This document shows positions 34,477 to 42,417 of a stretch of DNA of 64,000 nt, piece after piece. The DNA is taken from positions 1 through 64,000 of the forward strand of contig NZ_JAJAVC010000011.1 of NCBI RefSeq assembly GCF_020532725.1. The letters run 5' to 3'. A program made the position numbers and the translations under genes. The stretch comes from Methylobacillus arboreus. Lineage in GTDB: Bacteria; Pseudomonadota; Gammaproteobacteria; Burkholderiales; Methylophilaceae. Position 1 is the stretch's first letter; the number at the start of each line of letters is the position of its first letter. The notes under the pieces were generated by a model. The model had not been told where the DNA came from. It searched no databases and worked only from the letters and a program-made list of their open reading frames with translations.

Positions 34477-34812
34477 ATGAAAGAGATAAAGGCAATAATA
34501 CCTCCGCAGCGCCTGCCCAAAATCCGCTCTGCGCTACGTAATATCAAGGATTTTCCCGGTATGACCGTGAGCAAGGTGGAAGGGTGCGGCCATCATGTGG
34601 CGCGACCGACCCTGGGAATCCGGGAAGAACTGACGGACTATAGCCCCAAGGTGCGTATAGAAATCGTCTGCCCGGATGAGCTGGTTGAGGGGATTCTGCA
34701 GGTGGTGGTCGAGGTCGGCCATACCGGACAGGTGGGTGACGGTATCGTCTGGGTGACAAACGTGGAGCGTATGGTGCGGCTGTCTGAACAGGTGGTTGTG
34801 CTGGAATGTTGA
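34477..34812 (+). CDS. PII-like regulatory protein linked to HME-RND efflux (PII-NG type)
   Basis: 111 residues, the size of GlnB/GlnK. It begins MKEIKAIIPPQRLPKIRSAL and contains ELTDYSPKVRIEIVCPDELV and VVVEVGHTGQVGDGIVWVTN, matching the PII core and its C-loop, including the conserved GxxGDG-like segment. The T-loop is altered (GMTVSKVEGCGHHVARPTLG) and lacks the uridylylated Tyr; its Cys-His-His could bind metal. It lies 15 bp after the permease. PII relatives in this setting are known as a branch encoded with metal RND pumps, whose role is thought to be sensing or gating of the pump. A terminator follows. Confidence 0.85.
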   Translation: MKEIKAIIPPQRLPKIRSALRNIKDFPGMTVSKVEGCGHHVARPTLGIREELTDYSPKVRIEIVCPDELVEGILQVVVEVGHTGQVGDGIVWVTNVERMVRLSEQVVVLEC

Positions 34813-34837
34813 AGCTCAGGTAGCAATGCCCTTTATG

Positions 34838-34862
34838 AAAGGCACCTTAGGGTGCCTTTTTT
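34838..34862 (+). terminator. Rho-independent terminator of the HME-RND operon
   Basis: AAAGGCACC and GGTGCCTTT pair perfectly around a TTAG loop, and the T-run continues to 34862. Confidence 0.92.
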
Positions 34863-34906
34863 GTTGCCTATTGCTTTCATGCGAGTTTCTACTTGATGGG
34901 TATCTG

Positions 34907-34936
34907 TTGACATTAATATACAGATCTGTATATATT
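34907..34936 (+). promoter_or_regulatory. Promoter with palindromic operator for the ferredoxin gene
   Basis: TTGACA (34907-34912) and TATATT (34931-34936) are 18 bp apart. The spacer and -10 contain the perfect palindrome ATATACAGATCTGTATAT (34916-34933), a classical position for a repressor. The ATG lies 7 bp after the -10 box, so the transcript would be leaderless. A second ATATAC-N6-GTATAT site precedes the next gene. Confidence 0.75.
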
Positions 34937-34942
34937 TATGCC

Positions 34943-35203
34943 ATGAATAAATTACAGGTATGCGTCATGCATAGGAGTGGCCCTGGTGAAAGTTGTGGTG
35001 CCAAGGGAGGCAAGCTGTTGTTGGAAAGGCTACAGCAATTAGTAATTGATTCTGGGCTAGAGTGTTCTGTTCAGTCGGTTAATTGTTTGCTCTATTGCCA
35101 GAAAGGCCCCAATGCAAGGGTGTTGCCTGCAGGAAAAATCTGGCATCAGGTTGATGAGCAGAAGTGTGCTGAAATACTTCAGTTCCTACAGCCGCCAGGT
35201 TGA
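34943..35203 (+). CDS. Thioredoxin-like [2Fe-2S] ferredoxin
   Basis: 86 residues from the ATG at 34943. Four Cys in the order of thioredoxin-like ferredoxins are visible: Cys 7 in LQVCVMHR, Cys 18 in GPGESCGAKGGKLL, and the pair in VNCLLYCQKGPNARVLPAG (C-x3-C, residues 48 and 52). The KGPNARVLPAGKIWHQV end matches the family. It is an electron carrier or sulfide-related redox protein; the partner is unknown. A longer in-frame reading from 34796 would cross the terminator of the previous operon and is rejected. No Shine-Dalgarno is present, in line with a leaderless mRNA. Confidence 0.85.
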   Translation: MNKLQVCVMHRSGPGESCGAKGGKLLLERLQQLVIDSGLECSVQSVNCLLYCQKGPNARVLPAGKIWHQVDEQKCAEILQFLQPPG

Positions 35204-35230
35204 AATTATTCATATACGAAATTGTATATT
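35200..35230 (+). promoter_or_regulatory. Second promoter/operator with ATATAC-N6-GTATAT
   Basis: ATATACGAAATTGTATAT (35212-35229) repeats the operator of the ferredoxin gene with the same outer half-sites. A weak -35 (TTGAAA, 35200-35205) and TATATT (35225-35230) flank it. The next gene starts at 35260 with TAGGAGAAAG before the ATG. Confidence 0.65.
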
Positions 35231-35259
35231 TATATAAAGATAAATTTTAGGAGAAAGTC

Positions 35260-35670
35260 ATGGAAGTCTTATTGGGAGCAGCAGGTGGAATGATCATTGC
35301 GGTGCTGATGATGGCTTGGCTGGGGACATTTGCACGCTGGTTCATCGTGCCTGGTGTAGATGGCGGTTTCGTCAAGGATTATGGCGTCCTGATCAAGGCA
35401 CACATTGATTTTGTGTTGATGTCGCTTTACTGCCTGGGATTTTATGCAGCTGCCAAGGCTGCCAATGTGGAAATTCCGGTGTTGGCCTGTTGGCTGATTG
35501 CAATTGGCGGCTTCACCAATCCAGGGGTTTTTGTAATAGCCGCATTCAAGCCTGATTTCTGGCAAGCCTTGTGGGTCAAGGTCTACACCGGATTGAGCTT
35601 TATCGTGACCACGGCTGGCTTTATCTGGGCAGCATCCATATTGGTTGGCCGCGCTTTTTCAGCCGCATAG
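35260..35670 (+). CDS. Small four-helix membrane protein, unknown function
   Basis: 136 residues with about four hydrophobic segments: LLGAAGGMIIAVLMMAWLGT, LIKAHIDFVLMSLYCLGFYA, VLACWLIAIGGFTNPGVFVI and LSFIVTTAGFIWAASILVG. The His in AHIDFVLMSL and the conserved Asn-Pro in FTNPG could be functional, but I do not recognise the family. It appears to be co-regulated with the [2Fe-2S] ferredoxin gene, since both carry the same operator, so a redox or thiol-stress role is a reasonable guess. It has a good ribosome site (GGAG, 8-9 nt before the ATG). Confidence 0.8.
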   Translation: MEVLLGAAGGMIIAVLMMAWLGTFARWFIVPGVDGGFVKDYGVLIKAHIDFVLMSLYCLGFYAAAKAANVEIPVLACWLIAIGGFTNPGVFVIAAFKPDFWQALWVKVYTGLSFIVTTAGFIWAASILVGRAFSAA

Positions 35671-35708
35671 TCAGTGAGTATGCGTGGGTTTTCCGGTAAA
35701 ATCCATGC

Positions 35709-36722
35709 ATGCTTTATTCCATCGCCAAACCCTGGCTCTTCAAGCTTGATGCTGAACGGGCCCATGACTTTACCCTCAAGAACCTAAAGCGGCTGGAGCG
35801 TTCTGGCCTTCTGAACCTGTATCCACGGCCATCGAGATGCCGTCCGCGTCAAGTGATGGGCATTGATTTCCCTAACCCGGTAGGACTGGCAGCCGGGTTG
35901 GATAAAAACGGTGCTTATATTGATGCGTTGGCCGGGCTTGGGTTTGGTTTCATCGAGATCGGCACTATTACGCCACGTCCGCAACCTGGCAACCTCAAGC
36001 CGCGCATGTTCCGCATTCCGGAGGCGCAGGGAATCATCAATCGATTTGGATTCAACAACCTGGGCGTGGATGCGTTGTTGCGCAATGTCGAGGCGGCGAA
36101 ATACCAGGGCATTCTGGGCATTAATATTGGTAAGAACTTTGATACCCCCAACGAGCGCGCAGTGGATGACTACCTGCATTGTCTGCGCAAGGTCTATGCG
36201 CATGCGCACTATGTGACGGTGAATATTTCCTCGCCTAATACCAAGAACCTGCGCGCCTTGCAGGAAAAAGAAGCGTTGGCGGCACTGTTGCTGGCATTGA
36301 AGGCAGAGCAGCAGGTGCTGGCAGACCAGCATGGCAAGTATGTGCCGATTGCGCTCAAGATTGCTCCCGATCTGGATGAAACGCAGATTGCCGATATTGC
36401 TGGGTTGTTAATGCAATACCGGTTTGATGGTGTGGTTGCGACCAATACCACGCTTGCGCGCGATGCGGTGCAAGGATTGCCGCATGCGGAAGAGGCAGGC
36501 GGCTTGTCCGGTGCGCCGGTGCGTGATCGCTCCACGGCGGTAATCAAATCCCTGGCAACGCATCTTGCGGGTGCCTTGCCCATCATTGGTGTCGGCGGCA
36601 TCTTGAGCGATGACGATGCTCTAGCCAAGGTCGAGGCAGGCGCCAGCCTGGTCCAGCTATACAGCGGCCTGGTATATCGTGGTCCGGTGCTGATCGACGA
36701 AGTGTGCCGCAAGCTGGGCTGA
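35709..36722 (+). CDS. pyrD: Dihydroorotate dehydrogenase (quinone), class 2
   Basis: 337 residues, matching the class 2 membrane-associated enzyme. The N-terminal amphipathic helices ([20 protein letters not shown]) dock on the membrane for quinone access. FMN/active-site segments are [48 protein letters not shown], and [14 protein letters not shown] with the catalytic Ser; [20 protein letters not shown] binds the phosphate. It catalyses the fourth step of pyrimidine synthesis. A GTG-started glutathione transferase gene begins 5 bp after its stop. Confidence 0.97.
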   Translation: MLYSIAKPWLFKLDAERAHDFTLKNLKRLERSGLLNLYPRPSRCRPRQVMGIDFPNPVGLAAGLDKNGAYIDALAGLGFGFIEIGTITPRPQPGNLKPRMFRIPEAQGIINRFGFNNLGVDALLRNVEAAKYQGILGINIGKNFDTPNERAVDDYLHCLRKVYAHAHYVTVNISSPNTKNLRALQEKEALAALLLALKAEQQVLADQHGKYVPIALKIAPDLDETQIADIAGLLMQYRFDGVVATNTTLARDAVQGLPHAEEAGGLSGAPVRDRSTAVIKSLATHLAGALPIIGVGGILSDDDALAKVEAGASLVQLYSGLVYRGPVLIDEVCRKLG

Positions 36723-36726
36723 CCCA

Positions 36727-37353
36727 GTGAGCTTGCCTGTCCTCTATTCTTACCGGCGCTGTCCTTATGCCATGCGTGCGCGTATGGCATTGCACTATGC
36801 TGGTATTGCGGTGGAAATCCGCGAGATTGCGCTCAAGGCAAAGCCTGTGCATATGTTGCAGGCAGCACCTAAGGGAACGGTGCCGGTATTGGTGCTGCCG
36901 GATGGCAAGGTGATTGATGAGAGCCTGGACATCATGTACTGGGCGTTACAACAGCATGATCCCGATGGCTGGTTGGGCGATGCCGCGCAACTGGCCCAGG
37001 CAGAAAGCCTGATTGATTTAAATGACGGCGCATTCAAGCGTGCGCTGGATCAATACAAGTATGCAACCCGTTTTCCCGAGCAGCCTCCGGCGGCTTATCG
37101 TGCGCAAGGGGAGGTGTTTCTGCAGCCACTGGAAACAAGGTTGCTGCGGCAGGCCTATTTGGTGTCCAACCATGCGAGTTTGGTCGATGTGGCGATTTTC
37201 CCGTTTGTGCGCCAGTTTTCCATGGTGGATCCAGCCTGGTTCGCGGCGGCACCTTATCCCCAACTGAGAGCCTGGTTGCAACAATGGTTGGTGAGCGAGC
37301 GCTTTGCCGCCATCATGCAAAAACACCCGGTCTACGAAGAGTTGCCAACATAA
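36727..37353 (+). CDS. Glutathione S-transferase family protein
   Basis: 208 residues from a GTG. The N-terminal thioredoxin fold has YSYRRCPYAMRARMALHYAG (a CPYA pair like that of glutaredoxin-type transferases) and PKGTVPVLVLPDGKVIDES with the cis-Pro and glutathione gamma-Glu binding residues. The C-terminal helical domain includes SLVDVAIFPFVRQFSMVDPA. The CPYA motif suggests a Cys-based, thiol-transfer activity. Close spacing indicates co-transcription with pyrD. The gene ends at a bidirectional terminator. Confidence 0.9.
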   Translation: MSLPVLYSYRRCPYAMRARMALHYAGIAVEIREIALKAKPVHMLQAAPKGTVPVLVLPDGKVIDESLDIMYWALQQHDPDGWLGDAAQLAQAESLIDLNDGAFKRALDQYKYATRFPEQPPAAYRAQGEVFLQPLETRLLRQAYLVSNHASLVDVAIFPFVRQFSMVDPAWFAAAPYPQLRAWLQQWLVSERFAAIMQKHPVYEELPT

Positions 37354-37378
37354 AAAACGCCGCGCAAGGCGGCGTTTT
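37354..37378. terminator. Bidirectional terminator between the glutathione transferase gene and clpA
   Basis: AAAACGCCGC and GCGGCGTTTT form a perfect 10-bp stem with a GCAAG loop. A- and T-runs on both sides allow use by both convergent genes. Confidence 0.92.
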
Positions 37379-37401
37379 CGAGGCACTTGCCTGGTTTGAC
37401 T

Positions 37402-39693
37402 TCAGCCGGCTACGTCGGCTTCCAGCGTGGGTTTGCCCTCTGGCTTGGCAGCTTCATCAAAGCTCAGCTTGATGTTGTCGTCCTTGTCGATATCCACATG
37501 GACGCGGCCGCCGTTGGCGAGCTTGCCGAACAGCAGTTCATCAGCCAATGCGCGGCGGATCGTGTCCTGAATCAGTCGTGACATCGGACGGGCGCCCATG
37601 AGCGGGTCGAAGCCCTTCTTGCCCAGGTAGGCCTTAAGCGCATCGCTGAAGGTGGCTTCCACTTTCTTCTCGTGCAACTGGTCTTCGAGTTGCATGAGGA
37701 ACTTGTCCACCACGCGCATGATGATGTCCTGCGAAAGCGGCGCAAACGACACAGTGGCATCCAGGCGGTTACGGAACTCAGGGCTGAACAGGCGCTTGAT
37801 ATCGGCCATTTCATCGCCAGAGTTGCTACCCAGCGTGAAGCCTATGCTGGTCTTGTTGATCGCTTCCGCGCCGGCATTGGTGGTCATGATGATGGTGACG
37901 TTGCGGAAGTCCGCCTTGCGGCCATTGTTGTCGGTCAGCGTGCCATGGTCCATCACCTGCAACAGAATATTGAAGATGTCGGGATGGGCCTTCTCGATCT
38001 CATCGAGTAGCAATACGCAATAGGGCGTCTTGGTGATGGCTTCCGTCAATAGGCCACCCTGCTCGAATCCAACATAACCCGGAGGCGCGCCGATCAGGCG
38101 TGATACCGCATGGCGCTCCATATATTCTGACATGTCGAAACGGATTAGCTCCACGCCTAATGTATAAGCGAGCTGGCGGGCGACTTCGGTCTTGCCGACG
38201 CCGGTCGGGCCTGAGAACAGGAAAGAGCCGATCGGCTTGTTTCCACTGCCCAGCCCACTACGCGCCATCTTGATGGCGGCAGCCAATGCTTCAATGGCCT
38301 TGTCCTGGCCGAATACGGTGGCCTTGAGGTCGCGCTCCAGCGTCTTGAGCGCATTGCGGTCGTCGGTGGAGATATTCTTGGGCGGAATTCTCGCTATCTT
38401 GGCGATGATGTCCTCGATCTCCTTGTTGCCGATCACCTTCTTCTGCTTGGATTTCGGCAGTATGCGTTGGGCCGCGCCCGCTTCGTCGATCACGTCGATG
38501 GCCTTGTCCGGCAGGTGGCGGTCATTGATGTAGCGTGCTGACAGCTCAGCAGCGGTATTCAGCGCGGACGCGGTGTATTTCACGCTGTGGTGCTTCTCGA
38601 AGCGTGATTTGAGACCCTTAAGGATTTCCACAGTTTCGGAGACGCTGGGCTCGACCACATCCACCTTCTGGAAGCGGCGTGACAAAGCATGATCTTTCTC
38701 GAAGATTCCGCGGAATTCCTGGTAGGTAGTCGCGCCTATGCACTTGAGGGAGCCGTTGGAAAGCGCGGGCTTCAACAGGTTGGAGGCGTCCAGGGTGCCA
38801 CCGCTGGCTGCACCGGCGCCGATCAGGGTGTGGATTTCATCGATGAACAGGACGGCGTCCGGCTGTTCGGCCAGCTTTTTCATCACGGCCTTGAGGCGTT
38901 GCTCGAAGTCGCCGCGGTATTTGGTACCGGCCAGCAAAGCGCCCATGTCCAGCGAATAGATCACGGCGTTTTCAAGCACCTCGGGTACATTGCCCTCCAC
39001 GATGCGGCGTGCCAGGCCTTCGGCAATGGCGGTCTTGCCAACGCCGGCTTCGCCAACCAGTAATGGGTTGTTCTTGCGGCGGCGGCACAATGTCTGGATC
39101 ACGCGTTCCAGTTCCTGGGCACGGCCGATCAATGGATCGATCTTGCCTGCCAGCACTTGCTGGTTGAGGTTCTGCGTATAGTTTTCCAGGGCGCTTGCCG
39201 GAGAAGCCTCGGTTTCAGCTTCCTGCTCGGCTTCAGGGCGCTTGGCGCTGCTGCCGTCGGCCACCTTGGCCACGCCATGGGAAATATAATTGACGATATC
39301 CAGGCGGGTAATGCCTTGCTGATGCAGGAAGAATACCGCGTGGGAATCCTTTTCGCCATAAATGGCAACCAGCACGTTGGCGCCGGTGACTTCCTTTTTG
39401 CCGGAAGACTGCACATGGAGGATGGCGCGCTGAATGACGCGTTGAAAGCCTAGCGTAGGCTGCGTGTCTACTTCCTCGCTGCCTTCGACGGTAGGAGTGT
39501 GTTCTTCAATGTAGTTATTGAGTTCGCTGCGCAGGTTGTCGAGGTTGGCCCCGCACGAGCGTAGGACATCCGCCGCGGTCGGGTTGTCGATCATGGCAAG
39601 CAGCAGGTGCTCCACGGTGATAAGCTCGTGGCGCTTCTGCCGGGCATCCATGAATGCCATGTGTAAAGATACTTCAAGTTCTTGCGCAATCAT
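37402..39693 (-). CDS. clpA: ClpA, ATPase subunit of the ClpAP protease
   Basis: 763 residues. The double Clp N-terminal domain starts [21 protein letters not shown]1 has Walker A in [18 protein letters not shown] and [20 protein letters not shown]2 has [17 protein letters not shown] and [19 protein letters not shown]. There is no ClpB-type middle coiled coil, which distinguishes it from ClpB and ClpC. It unfolds substrates and passes them to ClpP (not in this window). It is transcribed with clpS, which lies 20 bp upstream. Confidence 0.97.
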   Translation of the reverse strand: MIAQELEVSLHMAFMDARQKRHELITVEHLLLAMIDNPTAADVLRSCGANLDNLRSELNNYIEEHTPTVEGSEEVDTQPTLGFQRVIQRAILHVQSSGKKEVTGANVLVAIYGEKDSHAVFFLHQQGITRLDIVNYISHGVAKVADGSSAKRPEAEQEAETEASPASALENYTQNLNQQVLAGKIDPLIGRAQELERVIQTLCRRRKNNPLLVGEAGVGKTAIAEGLARRIVEGNVPEVLENAVIYSLDMGALLAGTKYRGDFEQRLKAVMKKLAEQPDAVLFIDEIHTLIGAGAASGGTLDASNLLKPALSNGSLKCIGATTYQEFRGIFEKDHALSRRFQKVDVVEPSVSETVEILKGLKSRFEKHHSVKYTASALNTAAELSARYINDRHLPDKAIDVIDEAGAAQRILPKSKQKKVIGNKEIEDIIAKIARIPPKNISTDDRNALKTLERDLKATVFGQDKAIEALAAAIKMARSGLGSGNKPIGSFLFSGPTGVGKTEVARQLAYTLGVELIRFDMSEYMERHAVSRLIGAPPGYVGFEQGGLLTEAITKTPYCVLLLDEIEKAHPDIFNILLQVMDHGTLTDNNGRKADFRNVTIIMTTNAGAEAINKTSIGFTLGSNSGDEMADIKRLFSPEFRNRLDATVSFAPLSQDIIMRVVDKFLMQLEDQLHEKKVEATFSDALKAYLGKKGFDPLMGARPMSRLIQDTIRRALADELLFGKLANGGRVHVDIDKDDNIKLSFDEAAKPEGKPTLEADVAG

Positions 39694-39713
39694 TTAAGCT
39701 TCCTCAGCTTTCT

Positions 39714-40025
39714 TCAGGCTTCTTCCATCGTGCATTGCAGCGGGTGCTGGTGCTCACGGGCATAACTAATAACTTGGTTTACCTTGGTCTCGGCGATGCC
39801 GTGCGGATATACACCGCATACGCCCGCGCCCTCGGTATGTACTTGGAGCATGATTTGCGTCGCTTGTTCACGGTTTTTCTGAAAAAAGCGCTGCATGACA
39901 TCCACCACGAACTCCATGGGCGTGTAGTCATCATTCAGCAGAATGACCTTGTACATCGAGGGAGGCTTGGTTTTTGCGTTGCCTACCTTCTCAACGATAT
40001 TGTCCTGATGTTTGATGCTAGCCAT
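39714..40025 (-). CDS. clpS: ClpS, N-end-rule adaptor of ClpA
   Basis: 103 residues. Typical segments are [40 protein letters not shown], and [20 protein letters not shown]. The [10 protein letters not shown] pocket binds N-terminal Leu, Phe, Tyr and Trp degrons. It delivers substrates to ClpA, encoded immediately downstream. Confidence 0.97.
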   Translation of the reverse strand: MASIKHQDNIVEKVGNAKTKPPSMYKVILLNDDYTPMEFVVDVMQRFFQKNREQATQIMLQVHTEGAGVCGVYPHGIAETKVNQVISYAREHQHPLQCTMEEA

Positions 40026-40133
40026 ACGTTTGATCTATTTTGAGCCGAATGCAGAAATTTTCAAGTCTGAATTGAGTAGGGTTATTACCGGCTGCATAGT
40101 TTTACATGCAAGATTTTTGCCATGCAATGACTA

Positions 40134-41399
40134 TTACGGATGAATTCTTACAGTTTTTACAGCGCGATCCTGGGTTTTAACGATTTCCAGCTTGCAATCG
40201 CCGATTTTCAGGCCTATTCCGGATTCGGGAATATCCTCGAAATATTCGACAATTAACCCGTTAAGTGTGCGCGGCCCATCAACAGGCAGTGCAATGCCGA
40301 GCTTTTTGTTGATATCACGCAGGCTGTTGCTGGCATCCACCAGCCAACTGCCTCTATCTTCCTTGCGGTAACTCTGCTGCTGTTCCGTCGTTTCACTGGT
40401 GAAATCACCGATGATGGCCTTGATGATATCTTCGAGTGTGATCAGGCCCTTGAGTTCACCATATTCATCCACCACCAGGGCGATACGTTGCTGGCATTGC
40501 TTGAACTCCTGCATCTGGGTATAGACCGGTGTTCCCGAAGGGATGAAATAAGGCGCTTCCATATGCTGGATCAACAGGCGCTGGCTGAGCTCCTGTTTGC
40601 GCAAGGCATTCATGATGGCACGGATGCGCAGCATGCCGATGATTTCCTCATTGGGGCCTTTGCGCACCGGCAGGCGGGAATGCTGGCTATCGGTGACCTG
40701 CTGGAGAATTTCCTCCATGGGCGCTTCAAAATCGATGATCTCGAGCTGGGTATGCACCGTCATGATTTCATCCACGGTGGTCTGTTCCAGCTCCAGCAGG
40801 TTGAGCAGCACTTCACGGTGTTTCTGCGGAATCGGGCTGGTCGTTTCACTAAAGATGCTGCGCAGTTCTTCTATGCTGGTGGTGTGGTTGCTCTCGGTGA
40901 AGCTCACCTTCATGCCCAGCAGGCGCAACAGGCTGTTGGCGCAGAGATTGGCTAGCCAGATCAAGGGATAGCCCAGTTTAACAAGAGGCAGCAGCACATA
41001 GCTGAAGGCGAGCGCCAAGGGTTCGGCATGTCGCGCTGCAATCACCTTGGGGGTGATTTCGCTGAATACCAGGATGGCAAAGGTAATGAGCACGGTGGAA
41101 ACCGGCATCAACAGCTCGCCGAGATTGAACAGGCGGATGCTGATGAAGGCGGCCAGTGTCGCGGCGGCGGCATTGGCCAGCGTGTTGCCGAGCAGGATGG
41201 CGCCGAGAAACTGTTCGCGTTCATTCAGCAGCCGGGTGGCAAACTTGGCGCTGCGCAGGCCTTCTTTGGCGAGGATGGTGAGCCGGTGCCGGTTGAGCAT
41301 CAACAGGCTGGTTTCGGCCATGGAGAAAAAAGCGGAAGCAAACAGCAGCAGGGCAAGAATGCCCAGCTGCCATAGTAAGGAACTGTCCAACGGTATCAA
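40134..41399 (-). CDS. CNNM/HlyC-CorC family membrane protein with DUF21 and CBS domains
   Basis: 421 residues. The DUF21 transmembrane domain covers about residues 1-190 (LALLLFASAFFSMAETSLLM, NAAAATLAAFISIRLF, TFAILVFSEITPKVIAARHA). Two CBS motifs follow (VDEIMTVHTQLEIIDFEAPM; MEAPYFIPSGTPVYTQMQEF with VDEYGELKGLITLEDIIKAI), and the CorC_HlyC domain ends the protein (NKKLGIALPVDGPRTLNGLI). Relatives act in Mg2+ or Co2+ handling. The start is taken as a TTG at 41399 because the next ATG would delete most of the first helix; no strong ribosome site is visible. Confidence 0.9.
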   Translation of the reverse strand: MIPLDSSLLWQLGILALLLFASAFFSMAETSLLMLNRHRLTILAKEGLRSAKFATRLLNEREQFLGAILLGNTLANAAAATLAAFISIRLFNLGELLMPVSTVLITFAILVFSEITPKVIAARHAEPLALAFSYVLLPLVKLGYPLIWLANLCANSLLRLLGMKVSFTESNHTTSIEELRSIFSETTSPIPQKHREVLLNLLELEQTTVDEIMTVHTQLEIIDFEAPMEEILQQVTDSQHSRLPVRKGPNEEIIGMLRIRAIMNALRKQELSQRLLIQHMEAPYFIPSGTPVYTQMQEFKQCQQRIALVVDEYGELKGLITLEDIIKAIIGDFTSETTEQQQSYRKEDRGSWLVDASNSLRDINKKLGIALPVDGPRTLNGLIVEYFEDIPESGIGLKIGDCKLEIVKTQDRAVKTVRIHP

Positions 41400-41445
41400 T
41401 CGATGAAATAGATACCGCTAGTTTCGGCGCGAAGCGCCAGCTTTG

Positions 41446-42381
41446 TCAAGGCAGCACTTCTTCTGCCTCGGGTTTCTTTTCACCGCCGATCAGGTTTTCG
41501 CGGGATACGCCCAGGTACATGGCAATCGGGCTGGCCACCAGGACCGAGGAGTAAATGCCGAACAGGATGCCGATGGTCAGCGCCAGGGCAAAGTTATGCA
41601 ATACCTCGCCGCCGAAGAACAGCATGGATAGCACCATCAGTTCGGTCGAGAAGTGGGTAATGATGGTGCGCGACATGGTGCGGGTGATCGCGTTGTTGAT
41701 CACATCAGGTACGCTGGCCTTGCGCATCTTGCGGAAGTTCTCGCGTACGCGGTCAAATACCACCACGGATTCGTTCACCGAATAACCCAGCACGGCTAGT
41801 ACCGCGGCGAGCACGGTTAGGTTGAATTCCCACTGGAAGAAGGCAAAGAAGCCGAGAATGATGATCACGTCGTGCATGTTGGCAATCACGGCAGCCACGG
41901 CAAAACGCCATTCAAAGCGCATTGCAAGATAGGCCATGATGCCGACACAGACAAACAGCATGGCGAGCGCGCCCTTGTCATAAAGCTCCTGCCCGACTTG
42001 CGGACCGACAAATTCGACACGGTGCAGCTTGACCGCAGGTTCGGCTTTCGACAATGCATCCAGTACTTGGTCGGAAAGCTGTGCTGTCGACAGGCCGGGC
42101 TTGATCGGCAGGCGGATCAGTACGTCCTGGCTGGTGCCGAAGTTCTGCACCGTGGCATCCTTGAGGCCGATTTCATCCACTGACTTGCGGATGCTGTCCA
42201 GGTTGGCTGCCTGCGGGTAGCTGACTTCCATCATGGTGCCGCCGGTGAAATCCACGCCCAGGTGCAAACCCTTGGTGGCCAGGAAGAATACCGACAACAG
42301 GAAAGTCACGAGCGAGATGGTGGTCGTGAGACGACCATAGCTCATGAACGGTATATCTTTTTTGATTCTGAAAAATTCCAT
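41446..42381 (-). CDS. secF: Protein translocase subunit SecF
   Basis: 311 residues. The first helix (MSYGRLTTTISLVTFLLSVF) is followed by the FxGGT-type LGVDFTGGTMMEVSYP and the periplasmic domain. The C-terminal helix bundle holds VLAVLGYSVNESVVVFDRVR, RTMSRTIITHFSTELMVLSM and LALTIGILFGIYSSVLVASP. With SecD it uses the proton gradient to pull preproteins from SecYEG. The order tgt-yajC-secD-secF is conserved; secF begins 36 bp after secD. Confidence 0.96.
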   Translation of the reverse strand: MEFFRIKKDIPFMSYGRLTTTISLVTFLLSVFFLATKGLHLGVDFTGGTMMEVSYPQAANLDSIRKSVDEIGLKDATVQNFGTSQDVLIRLPIKPGLSTAQLSDQVLDALSKAEPAVKLHRVEFVGPQVGQELYDKGALAMLFVCVGIMAYLAMRFEWRFAVAAVIANMHDVIIILGFFAFFQWEFNLTVLAAVLAVLGYSVNESVVVFDRVRENFRKMRKASVPDVINNAITRTMSRTIITHFSTELMVLSMLFFGGEVLHNFALALTIGILFGIYSSVLVASPIAMYLGVSRENLIGGEKKPEAEEVLP

Positions 42382-42417
42382 GATATTTACTCTAGTGTGT
42401 TACCTGTTGATCGACAT

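Noticed and set aside
34796-34942. N-terminal extension of the ferredoxin gene back to 34796
   Set aside because: It would cross the terminator of the preceding operon and the gene's own promoter; the homology begins at the ATG at 34943.
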